Shown in pieces: positions 57,030-64,000 of a DNA stretch of 64,000 nt. The stretch lies in contig JAVTVY010037142.1 of the NCBI GenBank assembly GCA_036873755.1, positions 107,917 to 171,916 of the forward strand. Direction: 5' to 3'. This stretch comes from Hanleya hanleyi. Taxonomy: Eukaryota; Mollusca; Polyplacophora; Lepidopleurida; Hanleyidae. The translations under genes and the position numbers were made by a program. The notes under the pieces are model-generated. The model searched no databases. It worked only from the letters and a program-made list of their open reading frames with translations, and was not told where the DNA came from. Numbering within the stretch: the first letter of the stretch is position 1; each line of letters opens with the position of its first letter.

Positions 57030-57390
57030 TTAAATGCTCCCAGCAACAGCATTTTCTTTCTCAAAATTAAATCCGTTTCCTCTCAGCTTGAAGGCCTATG
57101 CATGCGAGACATTTCTAATTAACACTTGAGATGTTTGAATTACGATAACGCAATATTTTCTTAACCTGATTATCTTCCCATATTTGACCATTGGCGTCGT
57201 CACTCACGTCAATTGACTTTTCTCGAACCACATTTAAATAAGGCAACTTGATATCTGTTAGAGCCGCCGGATCTGCCTGGAAATGGTTCGATAATGTGTG
57301 AAAAAGCATCCAAAGGGATCTATGTTATTGGATCCGTAACGGTTTGTTACATTTGCGTCATTCCATTGATCATAGCCAATCCATTCCCGT
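57030..57390. repeat. Unclassified dispersed repeat, copy 3 of 3
   Basis: 'GCTCCCAGCAACAGCATTTT', 'CTCGAACCACATT' and 'GTTTGTTACATTTGCGTCAT' match the other two copies in order. Confidence 0.55.
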
Positions 57391-57491
57391 CAATTCCAAT
57401 GCAAATACAAATATCGCCATCGATCGCCGTTAATTATAGGCCCTACATCTTGATTTGCACACGCAGTGTACACGAGTTGAGAAAAATAACA

Positions 57492-57560
57492 AGTGAATGA
57501 GTGAGTGAATAGGGTTTAACGTCGCTGTCAACATTTTTTCAGCTATATCACGACGGGGAA
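57492..57560 (+). mobile_element. SINE-like edge
   Basis: 'GAATGAGTGAGTGAATAGGG', 'TTTAACGTCGCTGTCAACAT' and 'CAGCTATATCACGACGGG', then a GGGAAGGGAAGG purine run in place of the internal units. Confidence 0.82.
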
Positions 57561-57944
57561 GGGAAGGGAGGGAAGGGGGAGAGGCAGGGAAACCTACTTG
57601 TAACAGAGCAGATCTAATGCTGCCATTTTATAGTGCTGTCCCACTGAAATATCATGAAAAATAACAAACCTATTTTGGAATTGGATACCCAAATTGCTCA
57701 ATTATCTCGTATGTATGCATTTTTATGACTTATACAATCCAATCCATGCTAATATCATGAGTATGTTGATATATAACATTTACGTTGATCGATTTCGTTC
57801 TGAACACAATGTATTTGACAGCAGATCGAGAAAGCAATTTATTGAGGTTAGTATAGTTTTACAGTTTTCATCGTAAAACCCTACATAATTCCCCAATTGT
57901 CAGAATTTGTACTATCGTAAACTGTCGGTGCCACGCCCTCTGCA

Positions 57945-58145
57945 TTTGCAATTCTATAAACAAACAAACATCCCAAGAATTATATCCTTTACGTTCAGTG
58001 AAACAGTAGAAAGCCTTATGGCCTTTGATATTAACACACCGGTGACCAGTTTTATTGTTAATGAACTAAGTTGTTCAATGTGGTCCTGATGAGGAATAAT
58101 AGTATAGAGAGTTGAGAAATCACAAGTAGATATCTATACGGTATG
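57945..58145 (-). pseudogene. Penelope-like RT fragment (internal)
   Basis: This is collinear with 49040-49250 of the best copy: 'ATAAACAAACAAACATCCCA', 'AGCCTTATGGC', 'TGGTCCTGATGAGGAATAAT' and 'AGTATAGAGAGTTGAGAAAT'. It covers the region around the first catalytic aspartate (DFSTLYTTIP) and is strongly decayed. Confidence 0.75.
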
Positions 58146-58254
58146 TGTCAAAATTATTAAACTGAATGTTTACTAAGTTTGATTTTCGTTATCACGTATG
58201 TTTGCATTCTGTTTCATTTGAAAGCAAATTGGAAGTGTTAGTCACCTCATTTCA

Positions 58255-58620
58255 GTCGCGTCTGGTCCAATTTAATGATAATTAAAGTTGTTATAAGCAT
58301 GTTATTGCTGTTCCAGGTATACATAAATGATGCTTTTGTTTGAATTTGCAATACGACTGTTACATGCTATTGTGGACAGGTGTATCAATACATTTCGGGT
58401 TTCAGCAACATCTCTGCTAATGCGAATACAGGCGGTTAATGCTATTATAATCATATATATGTTACTCATATAAATACATGCGAGTTTTTATTAGTGAGAT
58501 GGTCAAAACAATAATGCGACATGGACAGGGTGCGGGCTTCAGAGCGATGTACAGTGCTACTGATTTAGGAGTGGTATCCAAGACAACCGGACTATAGCCG
58601 TGTTAGATAAAGGACACCTC
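58255..58620 (+). repeat. Segmental repeat, copy 2
   Basis: Partner of 52410-52840. Here it runs directly into the 58615-59400 Penelope-like fragment, whereas in copy 1 a SINE and a minisatellite lie between. Confidence 0.88.
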
Positions 58621-59405
58621 TGTTGAAGGCATTTGGTTGATGCGGCAACGCCAGTTTGGCAGTATATCTGAAAGCAGTGTTATTCACTTTCACAAGCGAT
58701 CAACAGTTTTCAATGATGCCGGCATGGAGACTTGTAGGATGTCTGGTGACTGAAGAGTGTCCGACTCCTATCTTCTATCTCAGTTGGGACATTTTTCTCC
58801 ACCTTTAAAATAAGTGTCCGTCCTCGGTTTTTATAGAAAAGGGATATTTAGACCTATAACTGTATAAAAATTAAGCCGACTTTTTCTCTCTTTACCATGT
58901 TTACGGCAAAAGAGATGATTACAATTTCTACATCGTTTATCGCGATCCCTTGCTAGACAGCAATATTCCAGAGGGGCCTGCATATGGTGTATACATAGTA
59001 ACATATGCTAGATCCTGTTTTAAATGTGACCATTTTAATCAGGGTCACAAAACATAGCTGCAGTGACTGGGCTATACCACCAGGCTCCTCCACTCAAAGT
59101 TTCTCAAATTGGGCGATATATATCGCATGCTGATAGCAAAATACGATCGTGGTGTGCAAGATCTATGGGCTTGCGTTTCGTAGCTTGAGTCTAATTCTGC
59201 CCAACCCGGGTCTAGGAGACGTATGAACATATGTGTTCATATGAGCAGGCACAATCAGCGCGTGACTGAGATACATCATTCTCTAGATGACGACTTTACA
59301 ACGAAAATCATATGGATTAAGAATACCGATCAGCGATACGGATTTGATATTTTTCGAACACCATGATGTCTTGCCGGCATCATTGAATAATGTTGATCGC
59401 TTCTC
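58620..59405 (+). mobile_element. Penelope-like fragment inside a duplicated segment, copy 2
   Basis: 58870-59180 is the decayed RT C-terminus ('GGCCTGCATATGGTGTATAC', 'CAAAGTTTCTCAAATTGGGC'). 59180-59405 is the proximal 3' UTR ('AATCAGCGCGTGACTGAGAT', 'GCGATACGGATTTGATATTT', 'GATGTCTTGCCGGCATCATT'), in the sense direction. A displaced 'CGATCAACAGTTTTCAATGA' at 58688 lies in reverse orientation, which indicates rearrangement. Confidence 0.8.
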
Positions 59406-59409
59406 TGTT

Positions 59410-60105
59410 GCTAAAATCATTATCATTAACCATTATTCTTTTTGCCAAATGACTCTCCACGTCATTCTCTGGAGTATAGTGACACTTGAACTTCGTTTTA
59501 CTAAAATTAACATGTAAGGCACAACGATATATATAGCATTGTGTTTGATGCAGCAACAATTCTCCGCGGTAGAGAGCAGTTACTATGGTTTTAAATGTAA
59601 ACACGTTTATCCTAGGGAATTGTTCGAGATTACCGCTAACGTGATAGAGCTATATAGATGACACGATCTGCCCTTCGTCCTTACCCTTTTATAGTGTCAG
59701 GCTATGTTGTAATATCTACTTTTACTGAAATTTTCTGTATTATGGTTGCTCGTAAACGATGTAGTTTTATATATGTGCGTTTGTTTATCGCAAGATCTTT
59801 TTTGGAATTATGCATGTCATCAGCACCCAACCAACTAAAAAGTAACGATTGAATGGCACAGGTTAGTTATTCACAAGGTATATAGATGTCTCGGTCGTTG
59901 ACAGCATGGAGTATATCTATACTTTCGTCGAGGACATCGGCTATCGATATGCAATTGCAATATATCTCGAAAATGTGGGTAATAAACGTCGTTATTGAAA
60001 ATGGATAAATCCATGTGGTCAGTCATAGGGTAGACCATACAACTTACAATAATGTGGAATATCGTGAGTAGTATAGAGCGAGCATTTCGAGTCAACAGCG
60101 CTTCA
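59410..60105. other. Stretch without recognisable genes
   Basis: No gene or repeat is identified. Composition shifts from AT-rich to GC-richer at about 60085. Confidence 0.4.
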
Positions 60106-60106
60106 C

Positions 60107-60180
60107 TGCGCATGCGCAGAACCTTTTGTGACGTCACAGCGACATATAATGGGGAGGTTTTGTGGAGGTGTGCGCATGCG
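60107..60180. promoter_or_regulatory. Two NRF1-type palindromes and a CRE
   Basis: TGCGCATGCGC at 60107-60117, a TGACGTCA palindrome at 60129-60136 and TGCGCATGCG at 60171-60180. These are consensus-type sites by sequence; function is inferred. Confidence 0.55.
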
Positions 60181-60470
60181 TGTGGTGGGTGGTGGGATGG
60201 TGGATGGTGGGTTTAAGATGGCGGCTGTGGTGGGTGGTGGGATGGTGGATGGTGGGTTTAAGATGGCGGCTGTGGTGGGATGGTGGATGGTGGGTTTAAG
60301 ATGGCGGCTGTGGTGGGATGGTGGATGGTGGGTTTAAGATGGCGGCTGTGGTGGGATGGTGGATGGTGGGTTTAAGATGGCGGCTGTGGTGGGTGGTGGG
60401 ATGGTGGATGGTGGGTTTAAGATGGCGGCTGTGGTGGGATGGTGGATGGTGGGTTTAAGATGGCGGCGTG
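60181..60470. repeat. GT-rich minisatellite with a YY1-type motif in each unit
   Basis: Seven units of 38-45 bp: 'GGGATGGTGGATGGTGGG', 'TTTAAGATGGCGGCTGTGGT'. AAGATGGCGGC, the textbook YY1 core, lies at 60215, 60260, 60298, 60336, 60374, 60419 and 60457. Unit length varies with a GGTG insertion, so the plus frame open across it is not coding. Confidence 0.92.
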
Positions 60471-60474
60471 GGAG

Positions 60475-60764
60475 CAAACGAGGCGGTGGGGAGGTCACGG
60501 GGAGAAAAAACCCTCACATTACCCTCAAAAAAACCTCTAAGCCATATAATAGTAATAAACATAATCTATAGGTGTTGTACCATGTTAATAGGATCAGTCT
60601 AGCATCTGTACCACCCTAGGGTCGAGTGTTTATTGTCCCGTGTATCTCCGCAAGAAAACAACAAGCAAAATGGCGGCTCCAGGATGGTGCGGGGACGCCC
60701 TTTCCACAGCACGGCGTCGACCGTAGCGCCATCTGCACACATTGACGCAAGGGAGACAACTCGT
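60475..60764. other. Short unique stretch
   Basis: It contains one more YY1-like AAAATGGCGGC (60667-60677). No gene. Confidence 0.4.
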
Positions 60765-61803
60765 GTGGCCTAAGGATATGGAAATAGCCGTGTTGGAGCT
60801 AGGGGAGTTACTACTGGTCTAGTGGGGTCGAGTGAGGTATCAATGTGAAGCCTATGTGAGGGGGCATCTGATGGGCTGGGTGTGGGGTTGAACTAGCGTC
60901 ATTCTGCGCATGCGCGGTGGCCCAAGGGTATGAAAATAGCCGTTTCGGGAGCTAGGGGAGTTACTACTGGTCCAGTGGGGTCGAGTGAGGTATCAAAGTG
61001 AAGCCTAGGTGAGGGGGCATCTGACAGGACTAGCGGCTTGGGCGTTGTCACCCTTCTGCGCATGCGCGGTGGCCCAAGGGTATGAAAATAGCCGTGTTGG
61101 AGCTAGCGAAGCCAATAATGGTCCGATGGGGTCGTATGAGGTATCAAAGTGAAGCTTATGTGAAGGGGCATCTGATGGGCTGTGTGTGGGGTTGACATAG
61201 CGTCATTTTGCGCATGCGCGGTGGCCCAAGGGTATGGAAATAGCCTTGTTGGAGCTAGGGGAGCTACTACTGGTCCGATGGGGTCGAGTGAGGTATCAAA
61301 GTGAAGCCTAGGTGAAGGGGCATCTGACTGAACTAGCGGGTTTGAACTAGCATCATTCTGCGCATGCGCGGTGGCCCAAGGGTATGGACATAGCCGTGTT
61401 GGAGCTAGGGGAGCTACTCATGGTCCAATGGGGTCGAGTGACGTATCAAAGTGAAGCTGATGTGAAGGGGCATCTGATGGGCTGGGTGTGGGGTTGAAAT
61501 ATCGGCCTTCTGCGCATGCGCGGTGGCCCAAGGGTATGGACATAGACGTGTTGGGAGCTAGGGGAGCTACTCATGGTCCGATGGGGTCGAGTGAGGTATC
61601 CAAGTGAAGCTTATGTGAAGGCGCATCTGACTGGACTAGCGGCTCGGGCGTTGTCACCATTCTGCGCATGCGCATCGACGTTTTGGGATGTAGGGGAGTC
61701 CCTTATGATCCAATGGGGTCGAGTGAGGTATCAAAGTGAAGCTTATGTGAAGGGGCATCTAATGGGCTGGGTGTGCGGTAGGAATACCATTCTGCGCATG
61801 CGC
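60765..61803. repeat. 152-bp tandem array with NRF1-type palindromes
   Basis: About seven units. Each has 'GTGGCCCAAGGGTATGG', 'GTTGGAGCTAGGGGAG', 'GGGGTCGAGTGAGGTATCAA' and 'GGGGCATCTGATGGGCTGG' blocks, and ends in TTCTGCGCATGCGC. The palindromes lie at 60905, 61057, 61209, 61359, 61511, 61663 and 61793: spacing 152, 152, 150, 152, 152 and 130 bp. Because 152 is not a multiple of three, the 210-codon frame at 61573-62205 is fortuitous. Confidence 0.93.
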
Positions 61804-61815
61804 AGATGCAATGCG

Positions 61816-62040
61816 GAGCTCTCGTCCAATCAGAAGCGAGTATTTCAAATCCGCCACGGAGCTCTCGTCCAATCAGAAGCGAGTATTTTGACCCGGTGCA
61901 TTATGGGACATATCCAAGATGGCGGCACGTGTGTTCAAGATGGCGGCACATCCGGTGTCGAAAACTGGCCATTTTTGTCGGGATGTGGTCACCTAGTGTC
62001 GAAAACTGGACCCTGTATGGGTCCCATGTCACTTCCGGTT
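61816..62040. promoter_or_regulatory. Promoter-like motif cluster
   Basis: A 43-bp tandem duplication (61816 and 61859) carries GTCCAATCAGAAGCGAG, with a CCAATCAG box in each copy. YY1-type AAGATGGCGGC lies at 61916 and 61937. CACTTCCGGTT (ETS-type) lies near 62030. Two 'GTGTCGAAAACTGG' blocks lie between 61955 and 62010. No TATA box is visible. This resembles a CpG-type promoter, but no start site can be assigned. Confidence 0.5.
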
Positions 62041-62084
62041 TTCACTAAAACTACCTCCAAACCCAGAAGAGTTCCAACGTTCAA

Positions 62085-62155
62085 CCCTCCGGGGGGTTTT
62101 GTTTTTCCCGCCCCGGCGCCCCCGCAGCGCGAGCGGCGCGCGCGTCATCACGCGG
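62085..62155. other. Short very GC-rich segment
   Basis: CCGCCCCGGCGCCCCCGCAG followed by GCGAGCGGCGCGCGCGTCAT, far above the local GC level. Confidence 0.7.
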
Positions 62156-62334
62156 ATGAATGTCGGATCTGTATTATGCAATCGGATAGCGGTTGTCATG
62201 AATAACACTAACAAGTTCAGCAAGGTTTATACAGTTTATTATCCCCAATGTTACATCATACCCAGGCTGGGGGAGCCGCCCTGGGTATGTTTAGTATGTT
62301 CACAGCAAAACAAATTGAATATCAAACACCATGT

Positions 62335-62340
62335 TTTATT
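62335..62340 (-). terminator. Poly(A) signal of the zinc-finger gene
   Basis: AATAAA on the minus strand, about 95 bp after the stop codon of the 62435-63379 gene. Confidence 0.6.
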
Positions 62341-62434
62341 ATTTAGCGCACCGTCACATTATGTACAAGGGTTTACTGAGCTCAAGTCAACGATCAGCAT
62401 GTAGACATAGAGTGTGTGTACGGCATGATATTCA

Positions 62435-63379
62435 TCAGTGTGCGGGTGACGCATTCAACCGATGGCGGTGGTCGGTCAGCTTGGTAAGGAAGAACGTGGC
62501 ATTGGTGACCTTCTCTACTACCCATTGTATGTTGGGGCGTTGACGATGCGCCCATCTCAAGGGTTCCACGGTGTCCAGTATCTCCAGCATCGTCTCTAGT
62601 GACCTCCGGTTAATGATGGTGAGCGGTTGGTCAAACACATGGCTGTTATTACTGGCATAATAATACCGTAACTGGTCCGTCTTTTTGTGACGTAAGATGT
62701 ACCCGAAAGCAACATTCAATTTGAAGGCCGTAGTTTGATCTTTGAAGATGGCTTCCACGTAGCTGCGTAGACGGGTGAGGTGGGTCAGTGGGAAATTGTA
62801 GATATCTGGAATGGGGCGATCACGGTGGAAAATGTGCCGTATCATGGGCCATTGGCGCCGATCGATGTCATTCACTGGATGGGCGTCCTGTAACAGATCG
62901 CTGGGAATATCCACTGCATCTTCCAGAAAATGTCCGATGTCGTCAGGCGTATGACTGGCAACAGCAATGCTAGGGACTGGCTGGATATCTAGACTCTTCT
63001 GAACTGTGGGTATAGGCGGGCTCTCCGTCATCGCATCACCAGTGGCGTTCGTCTCCCCGGGCTTATCTTCACTGGATCTGACCTTCCGCGGCTCCTCTTC
63101 AGTAGGAAGTTGTCGCCAAAACCGTGGAGACGGGGCATGAATCAAACGCTGATGCCGTCTCAACTGACTGCGTCGTTTGAAGAGTTGACCACAATCCTTA
63201 CATTGTTCCGTCGCGCCCTCGTGGAATGAGCGTTCGTGGCACAGTAACTGATCCTCCCGATTAAATGACCGTGCGCAGGTTATACAAGTATACCGTGCAT
63301 CGTTGTGGGTGGAGGCCTCGTGGCGTCGTAAATTATCTAGACGAGTAAACTGCTTCTGGCAAGTTGTGCAAGTGAACAT
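62435..63379 (-). CDS. Intronless C2H2 zinc-finger protein, 314 residues
   Basis: An intact frame from an ATG, with three regular C2H2 fingers: C4-C7-H20-H25, C32-C35-H48-H53 and C60-C63-H76-H81. Every finger has spacing C-x2-C-x12-H-x4-H and a 28-residue period. A proline- and acid-rich linker (about 82-165) follows. The C-terminal domain (about 180-314) contains KLNVAFGYILRHKK, LRYYYASNNSHVFDQ, RRPNIQWVVEKVTNATFF-like sequence and a basic end. The fingers suggest nucleic-acid binding in the nucleus; I cannot name the C-terminal domain. It lacks introns, has a TATA box 53 bp before the ATG and an AATAAA just past the stop, all unlike a typical molluscan gene and usual for DNA viruses or large DNA transposons. 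GC content is clearly above the rest of the window. Confidence 0.85.
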   Translation of the reverse strand: MFTCTTCQKQFTRLDNLRRHEASTHNDARYTCITCARSFNREDQLLCHERSFHEGATEQCKDCGQLFKRRSQLRRHQRLIHAPSPRFWRQLPTEEEPRKVRSSEDKPGETNATGDAMTESPPIPTVQKSLDIQPVPSIAVASHTPDDIGHFLEDAVDIPSDLLQDAHPVNDIDRRQWPMIRHIFHRDRPIPDIYNFPLTHLTRLRSYVEAIFKDQTTAFKLNVAFGYILRHKKTDQLRYYYASNNSHVFDQPLTIINRRSLETMLEILDTVEPLRWAHRQRPNIQWVVEKVTNATFFLTKLTDHRHRLNASPAH

Positions 63380-63424
63380 CTTGGTGGTTGATAGAGTGCC
63401 TGATGAAACGGCAAGGCCCCTTCC

Positions 63425-63432
63425 CTTTTATA
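63425..63432 (-). promoter_or_regulatory. TATA box of the zinc-finger gene
   Basis: TATAAAAG on the minus strand. Its first base is 53 bp upstream of the ATG. An initiator-like TTTCATC follows ~25 bases later, implying a very short 5' UTR. Confidence 0.75.
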
Positions 63433-63546
63433 GCACGCTAGCTGGTAATCTATTTTTAGCACACTCTACCCCAAGTGGAGGATCGAGACTGGTGTACTGG
63501 TGTACGACTGAGCCGCATTGCGCAGAAGCGAAGTACCCGGATGATA

Positions 63547-63640
63547 GACACGGACGTCACCGATCCGAAAAGACACGGACTTTACCGAAAATACACGGAC
63601 TTTAACGAAAAGACACGGACGTACCCGAAAAGACACGAAG
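63547..63640. repeat. 20-bp iteron-like cluster between divergent genes
   Basis: GACACGGAC or ACACGGAC recurs at 63547, 63572, 63593 and 63612, with a fifth variant (GACACGAAG) at 63632. Each is followed by an (A/G)CCGAAAA- or ACGAAAA-type half. Spacing settles to 20 bp, close to two helical turns. Confidence 0.85.
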
Positions 63641-63816
63641 GTGAACGCCATTGTGGGAAACCCACACAGACAGGTCAGTACATGCATTCCTATGATGTTC
63701 ACGCATAATAAAAAGGATTGACCTGTAATCTGTGTTGTTGTTGTTGCTCCCTTTTTTGGACTAACCCATCAGAATAGTACGTATCACGGACTACACCCGT
63801 AGAGCTACATCTGGTC

Positions 63817-63823
63817 TATAAAA
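63817..63823 (+). promoter_or_regulatory. TATA box of the rightward gene
   Basis: TATAAAA, with its first base 53 bp before the ATG at 63870, the same distance as in the divergent zinc-finger gene. TTTCATTTC lies about 30 bases downstream as a possible initiator. Confidence 0.75.
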
Positions 63824-63869
63824 CACGTCTCTCTGGATCCCACACTTTCATTTCTACGGTTGCAGAGCC

Positions 63870-64000
63870 ATGGCGGAGATCCAGCCCCATGCGACTCGCA
63901 TTTTACAGCATGCCACCGCGGTGAATTCATTCACGGGTTACTGAGCAGTGGTCCGGTCCATGTTTGCAGATGGCGACGACAACGAGGGACGACGCCAGAT
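63870..64000 (+). CDS. Start of a rightward gene, cut by the window edge; in-frame TGA at codon 25
   Basis: The ATG has good context (GAGCCATGG). The frame reads MAEIQPHATRILQHATAVNS and four more codons, then TGA (63942-63944). After it the same frame stays open to the window end (AVVRSMFADGDDNEGRRQ). The TGA may be a disabling mutation, a sequencing error, or the end of a short upstream frame with a second ATG at 63960 as the real start. Composition matches the GC-rich neighbour gene. The product is not recognised from so short a piece. Confidence 0.5.

Noticed and set aside
60128..60571. Glycine/methionine-rich plus frames
   Set aside because: Produced by the GT-rich minisatellite.
61573..62205. 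210-codon plus frame
   Set aside because: It crosses the 152-bp array (not a multiple of three) and unrelated promoter-like DNA. It is not maintained from unit to unit and no domain is seen.

Overview
This window looks like gene-poor, repeat-dense nuclear DNA from a marine mollusc, most likely a gastropod of the abalone/top-shell kind. The evidence is a set of short interspersed repeats: a GAGT-rich edge, a 'TTTAACGTCGC' block, a 'TATCACGACGG' block and, in fuller copies, a 'TAGTCGCCTCTTACGACAAGC' block. I recall this arrangement from abalone and related gastropods. The assignment rests on memory and was not searched. No multi-exon host gene could be established. Almost all recognisable coding sequence belongs to mobile elements, apart from one intact intronless zinc-finger gene near the right edge.

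Layout. 0-9 kb: AT-rich DNA with decayed 3' ends of a Penelope-like retroelement family in both orientations, plus small hairpins. 9.0-10.6 kb: a clean 48-bp satellite of 33 units. 11.8-12.6 kb: a truncated Penelope-like copy. 17-23.3 kb: a patchwork of short duplicated modules, including a 218-bp hairpin-rich repeat, a 28-bp minisatellite and a ~365-bp repeat in three units, then duplicated exon-like segments and a DIRS-like scrap. 24.3-29.0 kb: a ~4.7-kb structure with ~1-kb inverted arms, each built of three repeated modules (foldback-like), followed by a ~220-bp near-perfect palindrome. 31.6-33.6 kb: a degenerate tandem array around the palindrome GGTGGCGCCACC, with a smaller cluster at 39.5-40.0 kb.

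34.4-38.6 kb: an almost full-length LINE (APE endonuclease plus reverse transcriptase) with one frameshift. 40.6-43.2 kb: a 5'-truncated relative on the other strand. 44-60 kb: SINE-like copies (one with an expanded internal minisatellite), the best Penelope-like copy (48.0-50.2 kb, minus strand), and a diverged duplication (52.4-54.7 against 58.2-59.2 kb).

60.1-64.0 kb differs from the rest. It is GC-richer and carries tandem arrays whose units contain perfect YY1-type (AAGATGGCGGC) and NRF1-type (TGCGCATGCGC) motifs. It also has a duplicated CCAAT block, an intact intronless C2H2 zinc-finger gene (minus strand), a 20-bp iteron-like cluster and a divergent second gene start. Both genes have a TATA box exactly 53 bp before the ATG. 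This looks like the edge of a larger compact element, possibly virus-like or Polinton-like, that continues past the window. It is the best candidate here for something undescribed.
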